Assembly (NCBI GenBank): GCA_028673005.1
Contig: CM054114.1
Span: forward strand, 17,051,516 to 17,115,515
Origin: Tanypteryx hageni
Lineage: Eukaryota > Arthropoda > Insecta > Odonata > Petaluridae
Length of the DNA stretch: 64,000 bases
Direction: 5' to 3'
A program made the translations under genes and the position numbers. Numbering within the stretch: the stretch's first letter is position 1; each line of letters starts with the position of its first letter. Below are positions 34,679 through 45,825 of the stretch, piece by piece. Below the pieces are notes generated by a model. The model was given only the letters and a program-made list of their open reading frames with translations. It was not told the DNA's origin and made no database searches.

Positions 34679-35020
34679 GACTTTCATGTGGTAAATGCTG
34701 TTCTAACACGTCTAATGGAGGCAACATCCAAGGCAAATGCAGCAAGGGTGCGTGAGCTGGCTGCACAAGAATCACTGCATTGCGTGCAGTGGGCAGCCAG
34801 GGAGGCAAGGGTAAGAGGCTGCCACTGCAGCTGCCCGGGAGGCAGAAGCTGGAGCGAGGAAGGTAGAAGCAGAGCAGAGAGCCATGATGGCTGAGGCTGA
34901 AGTGACCACAATGCCAGCTGACTTACATCCGGCACTTGCGAGGCTGGGAGACCTTCAGGCTGCCATGAGGGGAGAGTTGGGGAGCGGGAGCAGTGGAGGG
35001 GAGGAGGATGAGTCGAAGAG
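34679..35020 (+). pseudogene. Arm host-like exon X (left arm, frameshifted)
   Basis: The exon encodes VVNAVLTRLMEATSKANAAR and then an Ala/Glu/Arg-rich helix (VRELAAQESLHCVQWAAREA), ADLHPALARLGDLQAAMRGE, and an acidic Ser-rich end, finishing at a donor AAGAG/GTGAGT (35021) in phase 2. In this arm a one-base T insertion at about 34812 shifts the frame, and the right arm lacks it. The insertion also creates AAGG/GTAAGA, a good donor. The 5' boundary is uncertain. The frame runs upstream without a stop into a dispersed repeat to an ATG at 34556. A coiled coil is likely. I do not recognise the family. Confidence 0.5.
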
Positions 35021-35695
35021 GTGAGTAATGCAATTTGTTGTCAGTTTATTTGTTTGATGTTTTGTGCTTGGATTAAATTACAAGAAACCTTTTTATCTTG
35101 TTCATATTAACATGTAGCATCATGCTATGTGATATTATATTGTGTGCAAGAGCTGGCAGTACGTTGAGAGATATTTAAGGGTCCAATAAGTATTTAAGTT
35201 AATATAAATTTGGCTACCTAAGAAGTTTCGAATAATATTTCCATTATTTAGCATATAGAGATTATTCTCTATGGAATATTTTATGATGACGATCAGCATG
35301 TGTAAAATAAGGAACTATGTTTATTTTACTTTGGAAAGAATTTTAATTTCAGTTTATTGCTTCAATGCATTTGTTTTAATGTAATTTGGAAGATATTTCA
35401 GTGACATATAGTTAATTACACCTTATATTGCTCTTGAAAACTAACTTCATCAAAGAAATTTAAATCTCTTGATTGTAGCATGATTGGTATGTGATTTTTG
35501 TCTATTATTTAAAAAAATTTCTTGAGGTATTTTTGTACTGAGATTGTAATGAACTGTTGGTTCTATTTGCTAACTGTAATAAATGTAATTTTAGAAATGG
35601 TGTGCTAAACTTCTATGAAGAAATATAAAAAAATGCTTCCATAGTTTAATGGTTTGTGAAAATATTTAGTCGAGGTATATTCTCTATCTTTCTAG

Positions 35696-35824
35696 TGATA
35701 GTGACACATCAGAAGACATGGTGGATACATTATTGGCCAACCACAGGAGGAGCAGCATGGGTGGTGTCAAGTCCAAAGGAACATCATCTCACCTTTCCCT
35801 CGAATCTGATTACAGCAGTTATGG
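35696..35824 (+). CDS. Arm host-like exon Y (left arm)
   Basis: Acceptor CTCTATCTTTCTAG, donor GTGAGGAT. It is 129 bp, enters and leaves in phase 2, and joins in frame to exon X. Product: SDSDTSEDMVDTLLANHRRS, then SMGGVKSKGTSSHLSLESDY and SSYG, a Ser-rich, probably disordered segment. The phase match with X across a 675-bp intron and the open Ser/acidic composition support a real exon. It may belong to the micro-exon gene upstream or to a separate gene. Confidence 0.5.
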
Positions 35825-36047
35825 GTGAGGATCGGATTGGTTTGTCTAAATTTTTTCCCTTTATTCAACATAGCAAAATCCGATTATTGAAAATTGAAGG
35901 TAACCTCACTGTCTAAATTGCTATGCCTTTTTCATTGTAATCATCTTTCTTGTTTCCATGCTATTGTAATACTATGGAGTATTCTCCTTATGCCTCGAAA
36001 TTTTATTTATGTCCTCTTTGGAAAATAATTGTAAAGAAAAATTTAAC

Positions 36048-36427
36048 TACTTCCCAGATATCTGTTCAGATATGTAGATGACATATTTGCAATATTTGAC
36101 CTAAATAAACAGAAACTAGATGTCTTTGTGGACCAACTCAACGACATATATCCAACCATTAAGCTCACATACGAAATTCAACAAAACAATACCTTGCCTT
36201 TCCTCGACTTATTAATTATAAACAATATGCATCAAATAGAGTTTGATATCTTTAAAAAACCCACACACACAAATAATTTTATTCCCAAAAACTCCTTTCA
36301 CCCCACTAGCCAAAAAACTGCGGTTTTTCACCAATTTGTACATAGACTCTACAATGTACCTCTCAACAAACATAGATATGAAAAGGAACTAAAACATATA
36401 AAAGAAATTGCCACAAAACTGGGTGAA
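36048..36427 (+). pseudogene. Penelope-like element reverse transcriptase fragment (left arm)
   Basis: The frame has RYVDDIFAIFDLNKQKLDVF (YVDD catalytic motif), YPTIKLTYEIQQNNTLPFLD and then FKKPTHTNNFIP with a downstream histidine-containing HQFVHRLYNVPLN. This is the RT-to-thumb order characteristic of Penelope-like elements (LPFLDxLI, KPTHTxxY). It breaks off after EIATKLG and abuts the Harbinger element. The endonuclease (GIY-YIG) part is absent. Confidence 0.85.
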
Positions 36428-36520
36428 ATGCATTGGGTTTTCTTAATCCCCCTTTTTTGGCTAAAGGAGTTTTACTCTAATTCTTATTGTTAAAGAACTT
36501 AATGAGTTTTCGAATTCATA

Positions 36521-37349
36521 TTAGGAGTACTTTAGCGGATGTTTCGTCATGTAGGTCGCAAAAATGTCCCTTACATTTTTTGCTTCGTTGCTTGGCCTTC
36601 CCGCTGTTGGCCAATTAGTTGCTCCTCTATCATTTTCAATGGTCACATCGGTCAGCTGTAGCAGTATTGTGTAAAACACAGATGCACTTCACAATATTAT
36701 CAGGGACGACTACGTCGGTTTCGATGGCCTTTGACAGTATACGCCACTTAGAATATAATATTCCAAAGGTACATTCGATTGTTTCTCTAGCCCTAGACAA
36801 ACGTTTGTTAAAACACTCCTCTGTCATGGTCAAGTTCTTACCTCCGAACGGTTTCATCAGGTAAGGCAAAAGAGGATAGGCTTCGTCCCCCAGAAATGCG
36901 TACGGAGATGTCACATTGGTTCCCGGTGGATAGTCAGGGTCCCGAAAATTCAGCTTCTTTTCATTTAATAACTTGAACAAATCTGATGATTGAAACGTAC
37001 CGCCGTCACTTTGTTTACCGTACCACCCTACGTCCACCGTAATAAATTTATAATTAGCATCTGCTTGAAGGACAATGGAGAAATATTTCTTATAATTAAA
37101 AAACATTGACCCCGAATTTTTCGGACAAAGAACACGCACATGTTGTCTACTGCATGTGGGAAATTCCAAATCCTTTCGAAATCCGCTGCCGTTGGTTTAA
37201 AAGTGTCCTTGTTTGGTACTGGCATGTGTATGGGTTGTAATTCTTCCCATAATGCAACAATGGTTTCGACAATAATTTTTCCCACAGTAGATGCTCCCAT
37301 TCGGAAACTGAATGCTAGAGCCCTGAATGATAATCCCGTTGCTAGATAT
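36521..37349 (-). pseudogene. PIF/Harbinger transposase (HARBI1-like), 5'-truncated (left arm)
   Basis: Read on the minus strand, an acceptor (TTTGTTTCAG) precedes YLATGLSFRALAFSFRMGAS, typical of the HARBI1 helix-turn-helix region. Then comes IWNFPHAVD, followed by a frame change (about 4 bases lost around the first Asp motif, normally DGKH). The frame then continues with HVRVLCPKNSGSMFFNYKKY, ITVDVGWYGKQSDGGTFQSS (second Asp), FLGDEAYPLLPYLMKPFGG and RARETIECTFGILYSKWRIL (catalytic Glu). A second frame change lies near 36640. The true end continues as GRPSNEAKNVRDIFATYMTK to a stop at 36521. The first exon(s) are missing. Confidence 0.9.
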
Positions 37350-37485
37350 CTGAAACAAATGTAAACAGCACATTGTGTTGTAAGTACGTGTGTATAAGAC
37401 CACCAAATACCATTAAATGATACTAAGTAAATTTGATATTATCCTCATAAATATTAATTAGAATAATTCTTGCTTTATTTTTCAG

Positions 37486-37880
37486 AAATTCAATTGAGAA
37501 AAAAATGGAAATATTTGAGAGATCAGTTCCCTGTTGAACTGGGAAAAATTCAGCCACCGCGTTCTGGAGATGCGGGAGTCTCTTCCTTCGATCCAAAGTG
37601 GCCACATTTTAAAACCATGCAATTTTTAAGGGATGTTGTGAAACCCAGAGCAGCGTCCGGCAATTTGGCAACAGCGGTGTTGGAGGAACCAACCCCAGAA
37701 TTTACTGAGGAGAACATCCCTTCAGAAATACATTTCGAGGAAACGGAGCAAGATACAATTCCTCCAAGTTCACCAACACCAGTGTCTGTTCCAAAATCTC
37801 GAAAAAGACGTTGTGTGAACGATAAGTACAATGAAGCAATTTTAGAGATTGAAAGGCGAAAACTCAGTTATTTACAATAA
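37486..37880 (+). pseudogene. MADF-domain partner gene of Harbinger, 5'-truncated (left arm)
   Basis: After an acceptor (TGCTTTATTTTTCAG) the frame reads IQLRKKWKYLRDQFPVELGK and FDPKWPHFKTMQFLRDVVKP, the second half of a MADF (Myb/SANT-like) DNA-binding domain. An acidic/Pro linker, a basic KSRKRRC patch (possible nuclear signal) and a C-terminal helix (YNEAILEIERRKLSYLQ) follow. Harbinger elements carry such a DNA-binding partner. Here it is head-to-head with the transposase, only 136 bp away, and its first exon is missing. In this arm TCA has become TAA, ending the frame four codons earlier than in the right arm. Confidence 0.75.
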
Positions 37881-38135
37881 AAGGCTGCGCATTAACAAGA
37901 CAAGCGAAAATCTCATTTTGTCAGTTCACGGTATGGTGCATTGGATGTCTATTATCGCATAAATCTTGCCGTAAGAATTTTCGTTTTTACTCTCAAGTTC
38001 GTATTATTTTTTCGATGCAGAGCTCTTAACGTTATGGAAACCTGAAGACTTAATTGGACAAAGATGTTCTCGATAATAATGTTAATGGTATCATAAGCTA
38101 AGGTTTTCTAATATTAAGGAAACACTATTATTTAG

Positions 38136-38262
38136 AGATGAAAAGAAAAAAACTTTGCCGCTTCCACAAATTTATTGAACACGGCCGATGATGCTACGAT
38201 CGTAGTGAAACCGGTCGTGTTCAATAAATTTGTGGAAGTGATCAAGTTTTTTCTTTTCATCT
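38136..38262 (+). other. 127-bp near-perfect hairpin with hammerhead-like core (left arm)
   Basis: Outer stem AGATGAAAAG / CTTTTCATCT. Inner stem of about 22 uninterrupted pairs (CTTCCACAAATTTATTGAAC / GTTCAATAAATTTGTGGAAG plus flanking bases). Core: CCGATGATG-CTAC-GATC-GTAG-TGAAAC-CGGTC. The core follows the hammerhead plan (CUGAUGA, stem II, GAAA, very short stem III, GUC) with U4 changed to C and one extra base before stem II. The centre is the perfect palindrome CTACGATCGTAG. Confidence 0.6.
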
Positions 38263-38610
38263 CGAGTAAATTCCACAAAGTAGAGCCCTACCTCATTAAT
38301 GATACTATTATTTAGGTTCGTTAATACCTGTGTCGATGTATCACGTGTAGTTTACTTGAACAAGTTGCGAATGGAATTCTTTTACCTAATAGTCGAATTG
38401 CACTGATTTCTAAATCGTGCAAATTTATTCCCTTTACCTAGAGCTGAAATTTTAGCCTTAGAGCATTTCGTAAATTATAGCATTAATTTTCTATGGACAA
38501 ATTCGTTATAAGTAATGATATATTTTGTTGATAGCCAGATTTTCAAAATCTCGAGGACTTATTTTTTAAATAAGAAAAAAGATACTTTTATAAATAAATT
38601 CCTTTATTAT

Positions 38611-38823
38611 TTAGTTATATTTATGGCTTAGATTTGGAATAACGGGTACACCGTTGCCGTTGCGATTTTCCATCTTTTGTTTTACCAGCAAGCAGACGCG
38701 ACGCACCCAATCTTCAATACGTAGCAACATCGTACTCGGCTCCACCGGGTTGGGTAGGTTGGTTAAGGTGTTTTGGTTAAAAAAGATTTCAAGGAACAAT
38801 TTATTTAACCATGTAATACACAA
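38611..38823 (-). CDS. Unidentified 70-codon open frame (left arm)
   Basis: The C-terminal 45 residues (NQNTLTNLPNPVEPSTMLLR and RIEDWVRRVCLLVKQKMENR) have better base composition than the flanks, and the frame is conserved in both arms. I do not recognise it. It may be an exon of an element whose other parts are lost. Confidence 0.2.
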   Translation of the reverse strand: MCITWLNKLFLEIFFNQNTLTNLPNPVEPSTMLLRIEDWVRRVCLLVKQKMENRNGNGVPVIPNLSHKYN

Positions 38824-39226
38824 AGAAAATTGACATATTTCATTATTAACCGCGCGAAAAACGGCAAAAGAAGATCAAAAATAGCAACAATACGGCTGGA
38901 CCCGGAATTGCAAAGCTGTTCCATATTTATAATTACTAGGAACTTGTTTTAACAAATCATTATTTTTCTATAGATTTATAAAAATCACAGCATTTATATC
39001 GAAATTTATTTTAATCACACCCTCTGCAGTAAAACATTCCAATTTTTTTTCTCTGGTCCATATATCATTGATGGTTGAAAAAATCATTCACTGCTGCATT
39101 TGTTCCTGGTAGTGCAAAACAAAATTAGGTCGTCGACAACAGATTTGGATATGGTATAAGCTCCTAATCAAAATAGCAAAGACTTTATTACTTAATATTT
39201 CTACTATGAATTCTGATGTTCATGGG

Positions 39227-40150
39227 GTCGAGTGAATAAAAATTAAACTAATGCTAAAAGCATTTGCTTCATATTGAGTGAATAAAAGTTTGCTTTTGCT
39301 TATAAGCGTTTGCTACTCAGTTTTAAGCAAATGCTTAAATTTTACGGAAGAAAGCTCTTTGCAACTTGTTTTTGTTTGCATTTAAAGTTTTACGTAGTTG
39401 AATTTCAAACTAAAAACATAAATATGTTGGGTAATATTTTTTAAAAAGTTAATTAATAATTTATTAAAACTATTTCTTTTATAACTGAATTTGATAATAT
39501 CACAAATCATGGGTGTATTTTTATTCAATTAGTTATAGTAATTTTATCCTGTCATTTGCCTTTATAGTGATTTTGGATGCCACAAATTTTTCTGTCTTAC
39601 ATACAGTTGTACATTGTACGTGGTGATCTTCCCCGACTCCTATTTGAAATCCGGGATCACTTAAGTACCTTAAAAATATTTATATCTTCTGTTTGGAAGA
39701 TGGTACCCCCGTCACCTCTATCTTGATATTCTCCGAGTAACAGATTTCAAATATTGGTACTTAACATTTTTTCAGAGAAATAATATAAATTTTTATAACC
39801 GTTGGTTGTTGAAACTTTTCTCGTATTTTTTAACCTTTCTTGTCACCATAAATTACCGTATTTGTATTTAGGATTAATTATCATGAAAATAGAGTACTTA
39901 GAAATATTGTAGCAAGCCCTTTACTTCACTTAAAAAAGTTTAAGCATATGCTTAAAGCATTAAGCAAAAGCTCGGTTTTATTCACACAATTTTAAGCAAA
40001 TGCTTAAGAAAATTCCTAAAAATAAGCTAATGCTTATTCTTTCTAGCAAAAGCAAATGCTATTCTTCTTATTCACTCCAAATTAAGCATTTGCTTAAAAA
40101 GTGAGAGAAATCTTAAGCATAAGCATTTGCTTATTTTTTATTCACTCGAC
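39227..40150. mobile_element. 924-bp inverted-repeat element with AAGCATTTGCTT arrays (left arm)
   Basis: Ends are GTCGAGTGAATAAAAA in inverse orientation, flanked by TCATG on both sides (39220-39224, with two extra G before the left end, and 40151-40155). The first 150 bp and last 250 bp are built from units of [G]AGTGAATAA...AAGCATTTGCTT or AAGCAAATGCTT, about ten self-complementary 12-mers in all. The middle (39400-39900) holds only a short frame of no known type. The layout suggests a non-autonomous DNA transposon with many subterminal binding sites. Confidence 0.65.
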
Positions 40151-40670
40151 TCATGATAACATCTTACCAGTTTACTTATTTTTTTTAAACATTGTCATAC
40201 AAAATCTTTAAATTCTTGTATTGTTGTTGCTCCTTCCAAGCATGGCTTCTGTGATATTCTGACCATGCTGACGGCAGTGTGTTTTTGTTTTGTTGGTTGA
40301 ATAATCAATCGTAGTCAAAATTACAAAAATGTGTGAGGACATCTGTTCACATTAACTATAATTATTAACAAACAAGTGTTACAGATAGCAAAGTGACTCC
40401 AGTTATCGTAGCAAAAACTTAAAAGAGTTACAACGATAATGCTAGTTGCAACATTTTACAAGTATTACAAAAATTTCTAGATCTATGTACTGCTTTTTGG
40501 ACAGAAAACTATTGTTAAACTTAGCAACTCAGAAACATTGTTTTTTATATTTACAGAGAATTTAGTTAACTTTTTCAAATGAAACTGTTGTATAGAAATT
40601 TAATTCATACTCATAGCATTGTGTCTTGACAATTTCCTGTGACTCACGATTTCTTATCTGATATTTTCAG

Positions 40671-40750
40671 AAGAGTTGCTCCAAGAGTTTCTTACGAGAA
40701 CATTACAAACATCTAGTCGACCACAGAGCTGATACCAAGGAAGAATATCG
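40671..40750 (+). CDS. Exon-like block Z (left arm)
   Basis: Acceptor ATCTGATATTTTCAG, donor-like CG/GTGAGAG. Read in phase 0 it is open (KSCSKSFLREHYKHLVDHRA). Read with the phase left by exon Y it gives RVAPRVSYENITNI and a TAG stop, so it could be the last coding exon. I cannot choose between these. The block is intact in both arms. Confidence 0.3.
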
Positions 40751-42645
40751 GTGAGAGTAATCGATTTTTGTTACAAAATAGAATAAATGAGCTTCCCACT
40801 TTGTGTTGTGTTTGTCAGTTTGATTGTTGTATGTGATATTCTCATTCAAAACTTGCAATTTGTCAAATGGCATTCCAATGTCTCCAATCTATTTATTTAT
40901 TCATGTAAAAGTATTTTTTGGAATTTAAAGCATTTGAGAACATTTTTACAATATAGATTTTTGCTTGTACTGGTAGATGTTTAGAAATAGGATTTCTACC
41001 TAACAAAAATTACAGAAAATTTTTAAATTTTAATCACATCATACAATAAGTAGCATATAAATTTGTCATATATTTGGCAATTAGCCAAAGTATTTACATA
41101 TTTAACCATCAATATTTTCAATACGTAAAAATGGAATATACACTAATCCCCCGATATCCGCGAGGGATGCGTTACAATTTGTAAATCCTCCAAATAGCTA
41201 TTTAAAAAAGTATTTTGTAAATGCTAAACATTTTTTATATTGAAATTCAGGGAGATTCATAATTATTGATAAAGATTTAAATAAGAATAATTTGTTTTGC
41301 TGATTTTACCTAAAATTAATAATGTCCATGAAAGGGTTCAATCATCGGAGGGGCAATGTACTGTGTGAATGGAGAGCTTGTAATGCCAGCAGTTTTGATT
41401 CAGGAAATGTAATTACTACTTATTCAGTCAATTAATTTCAAATCGTTAAATTTTGTGCATTTACTGTTTTTACCTGGATATAAGAATTTGTTTTATTTTA
41501 AGAACAAGTACTAGTAATGTATTTCTAAGAAACCATAATATTTTTTCTTGAAGTCACTCGTTTGTTTTGAAAACATCCATTTTTAATATTTAATCATCAC
41601 TTAGTCTGAAATTTGCTTAAGTACAACTAAATATTTGTGATGCTGTATATTTAACCCCCTTTTTCAACTTGATTGCTCAGGTTATTGTTGAAAAATTTTG
41701 AAATCCAACCAAGGAGATTATTCTGCATGATACAAAATATTTCAGCTTAATACTTACAATTTTAAAAAAGTTGTCATCTTTTTGATTTATGCAAATTGCA
41801 AGAATTTATAAAAACTTAAGAGGGAAAAAGTTATTTAGGTAAATACAGTGAATGCAATGTATTATTTAACTAATGATACATTAAAAAAGTTTTTGGCTAA
41901 ACAAACTAGATGTTCATTTTATATATTCTGCATTAATGTTTTCAGTGCTACTACTGAGGAAGCAGTCCGGTGAAATGAAGAAAGTATGTGCTTATAGTGG
42001 TTGGTGAAGAATTGGAGCTTCCAGTATCCAGGATTATGGGAGTGATAGAAGCAGAGAAGTTTCATAATGGAAGTGACAGAGCAGAGAGCGGACGGGAGGA
42101 TTTTGCAGCCGTGCCTATATAAAAAATCCCCCAAGTCCAACATACCTAAAATAGTGGCCGGGACAAGCTTCTGGAGTTGGTGTTGAGAAAGTGAAAAAAC
42201 TAAGTTCGTTGTATTCTTTTATTTGCATTATGAAAATTGAACATTGTGATGATACAAATTGTACTTAATAAAAAATAACAATAAACGACAAGATTCATTA
42301 TTACAAAAACAAGTAATATTTCATGTGTTGTTTCTGTTGTCTTCAAAAAAGGGATGAGGGAAAAAATCCCTCCCCTCCAAACGTGGGTGCAAGAGCAAAA
42401 AGGAGTGCATCCATGGCTAGATTAAATAAGATGGAATGAAGGAGAGTTGTTTAGACCCAGGTGATGAAAACTGGTCTGTTCACAAAAGAAAAACAGTTGC
42501 AGTAAATGGAATGGCAAGAACTGTTACATTTGGATTAAAAAGACAAAAAATTCATGATTGCTCTGAAAAACTTATTACACATTGAAAAAGAACTGGAAAC
42601 TCGTGAAAATGCTCATAAAATCAGACATGATTTTTAAGACAGCTG
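40751..42645. other. Noncoding arm segment (left arm)
   Basis: AT-rich. At 41146-41172 a CCCCCGATATCCGCGAGGG string resembles the ends of pogo/Tigger-type MITEs. 41940-42180 is a GC-richer block with a 74-codon antisense frame of unknown nature. No other gene recognised. Confidence 0.4.
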
Positions 42646-44853
42646 TTAAAAACGGCAAAAATAACAGTTAAAATAACTGTTGAATATTTTTGGGAATTTT
42701 ATTGGTTGATAGAACTTAAATAGCCATCCATAAGGATGTAGAAAGCTTATTTTAACCTTATCTGTATCTTCATTCACATTCAAAACACATCCTAGCCACC
42801 AGTGACCATCATACATGCATGCAACAAACCCTGTTGTATCAGTGAGCTCTGGTTCATGTTGCTTTTTCGTCAGTGATTCCTCTTTTACTTCATGAGAATT
42901 TGAAAAGACTTTCACTTTAAAGGTACTATGGCTATCTGGCATAACACAGTGTAGCTTTTGTGTACCTGCAATTGTGCGAATGTTTTCAAAACGCTTTTGA
43001 AGGAGGGAATCCTCTTCATCATATTCCATATTAGTGTGATAATGAAAGTGACACAATGTAATGTTTTTTGAACACCATTCAAATAATTGTCTTGGTGTCA
43101 TGATCTGCAAGTTGTATGAACACTGCAAACTAGCATGGGCAGCAAGTCTCTTGACAGTACCTGCTATACCATCACATGGTCCTTTGCCCTGTGATGTGGC
43201 GAAGAAATGCCACTCTGCTGAGACATTGAAATCTGTATGATGGTAACATAGGTTAACAAAATTCATCCGGTTTTTACATTGCGCTGCAGAGCCATCAGAA
43301 ATGTAATAAATATGCTTAGGTGTTCTATTAAAATTGGACGTCAGAAACTTTATTAAATGGCTTTGGAAAAGATGCACACTGACAGTATCATGCCGAAGGC
43401 ATTCTGATATTATAACAAAAGAAATGTGATCTATTGCAAAGGTTTCAGGATTTCTGTAATAAGCTACAAAGGGATGAATTGTGGCTTGTGCATTGTTCCA
43501 ATGGAACCCCTGCACCTCATCCTGAAGAACAAATGCATAATTCTCTGCAAAATCACATATGATAATGTATTCATTGTCAAAAAGCTTCTCTTTCAATTCT
43601 GTTAAAAAGTGAGACTGCTGGGCTGCTATGAAAGAATGCGGCAAGAGATTTTGTAATTTTTTCTCGAAGATTTCCAAAAATTCTTGTACAGATGTGATAA
43701 CTGTTTGGAGAGTAGTTCTATCTGTAGATGTCCATATTTTGCATGTTATTTCATCAATTCCATTTACATAAAAGAGATTAGCTAAGCATTCTGTTAAATG
43801 AGATGTACCAGGGCAGCTCTCACATGATGACAGGTAACACATTGGCTGTGGAGGATTACAAATTATTTGAGAAAGACAGTCTTTGTAACTGTTAAGTGGA
43901 AAGTCTTCATCACATGTCAACTCTTTTAACCTAGAACCTTCCAACATTAGTTTAACATTTTGATATATACTGCAAATACACACACTATGGGTACCACTTG
44001 CACCAGCCAGAACACAGTTCTTGGGACGCAATTCACAAAACATTCATAGTCCTATTTTCAGCTCTGGATTCTTATCTTTAAATGATTTATACACCTCTTT
44101 AAGATTTCCTAAAACCAAACACTTCTGTTTATGAGCCCTGGTTCCATTTTCCTTCATAGAAACAAAATCCTTCTTCCCAGGCAAACAGCGGCTTATGTCA
44201 TCACTGTTATAGAAAGCTCTCACATGGGTCACGATATTCTCACTCAGAATTCATCCAGGTCTAGGATTACGGGTTGCTAATGTACCACATTCCTTTACTA
44301 ATTGTTTTGCTTTTCTCACTAAATAGTTTGAAGCTCCAAATTCATTTTCAATCCGTCGAATGCTCCAGCTTTCCGGCAGAACTGTCAGTATTTGAATCTT
44401 TTCACTATTTGTGAGACTACTTTGAAATTTATCTCTTAGTTGGCTTATAATTTCAGATTCTTGATTTTTCCCACAAAAAGCCATATCTTCTGTTTTCAGA
44501 CTGGATATTTAAGTATTTTTCAGTACCTCAGTAACTTTATCAAACTTTTTCTTAGGGTATTGTTTTTCTTGCAATCTCTTCTTTTTAACTGGTGACTCAC
44601 CAAGTGATGTAAGATTCTCATTTAATGCATGTAAAGCTACATGTGGGGCTACTAATGTGTCGGAGTAATCTCCTGAAGTCAGTGAACTAGATGACTGTAG
44701 TTCTGTACTCCCAATATCTTTGGATGAACTTGGAGCTGAGAAATGTGTTGATGGCTCTTGAATCTCTGATAGTTTTTCCTACATCTGCCACATATTTTTT
44801 GCCCTGTATTTATACCACTGATCTTCTGAACCATCCACATTTGCACTTTTCAT
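42646..44853 (-). pseudogene. Unclassified transposase-like gene with four in-frame stops (left arm)
   Basis: Mirror of 53123-55330. The final 465 codons are open and identical in reading to the right-arm copy. The two upstream pieces (44044-44232 and 44251-44484) are in the same frame. See the right-arm entry for domains. Arg in SIRRIENEF here is Gln in the right arm. Confidence 0.75.
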
Positions 44854-44930
44854 AGATCTTTCTTACATCTTTCGTGTCCATCTTCCTTAAAGCCTATGGC
44901 ACAAATGTTGTAATTACTGAGTAATCATGT

Positions 44931-45041
44931 AGACCAACTAACCAATAACATATGTTCTTATTACCACCTATCACAGTAAGCTGTAAATGTCAGCTAGCCA
45001 ATAACATACATTGTTATTATGACCAATCACAGTACAAGTTA
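44931..45041 (-). promoter_or_regulatory. Tandem CCAAT-box segment (left arm)
   Basis: Three CCAAT pentamers at 44942, 44998 and 45023 lie in a roughly twofold repeated 52-bp unit just upstream of the transposase-like gene. Mirror of 52935-53045. Confidence 0.35.
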
Positions 45042-45825
45042 TGAAGGCCAGTCTAGGAATTCAAGTATTCATCACTCACTACCAGTCAGTGTATAATTAA
45101 CCACCAGTGAGATAATACTATTTGTTAACTGTATGTTGCCAAAGCTTGGATCAGATAATATTAGATATTGTCAGTTTCTGTGATAAATATACATGAGATA
45201 ATATTTAAATGTGTTAATGAGAAAACAGTTACTCAGAAGATGGATTTTGAGAAAGTGCTTTATTGCTGTAATCCTTTTAAAGTGAACCACATTATGATCT
45301 AAATTTGCCTCTGGTATTGGCAGAGTGGCCTTAATTAATGTTCAGAAAAGAGTAAAATAGTAATGTACTTCATTTGTGTCATAAATTCCATTATTGTAAA
45401 CATCTGAAGATGTGCTTTCTATGAAAAATCAAGATGTTTACGTGAAACAATTTACAATATGTCATAACTAGACTGCCGATTTTTAGGTTCTAAAAATTAA
45501 GTTTTAGGCGACTAAAATAGCCTCTTTAAGTAGCTTAATTAGGCTTTATAAAACGTAAAATAGGCTCTAAAAACTACTTCCAAAAATTACCAGTCAACGA
45601 AACATTATTGATTTGTGTTTTCAAAAAACAAAATATTTTACTACTATGCATTGAAACTTATTCTTATGGTTAATTTACCATGCGTTACAGAGAAAATAAT
45701 ATCTACATTACATATAGTAATACTGACTGAAAACACTATTCAAGTATATATTTAATTACTATGCAGAATGTTTGACAAACTGTTTCATTCGGAATTCCCA
45801 TAATGAATTTGTCACCTCTTTGCGT
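45042..45825. other. Intergenic arm segment (left arm)
   Basis: AT-rich. Around 45480-45560 it carries a reiterated TTAGGCGACTAAAATAGCCT type sequence, with partial inverted symmetry. Nothing coding. Confidence 0.35.

Noticed and set aside
39227..40150. Reading the AAGCATTTGCTT arrays as a CRISPR-like array
   Set aside because: Units are irregularly spaced, self-complementary, inverted across the element and have no spacer logic; the setting is eukaryotic.
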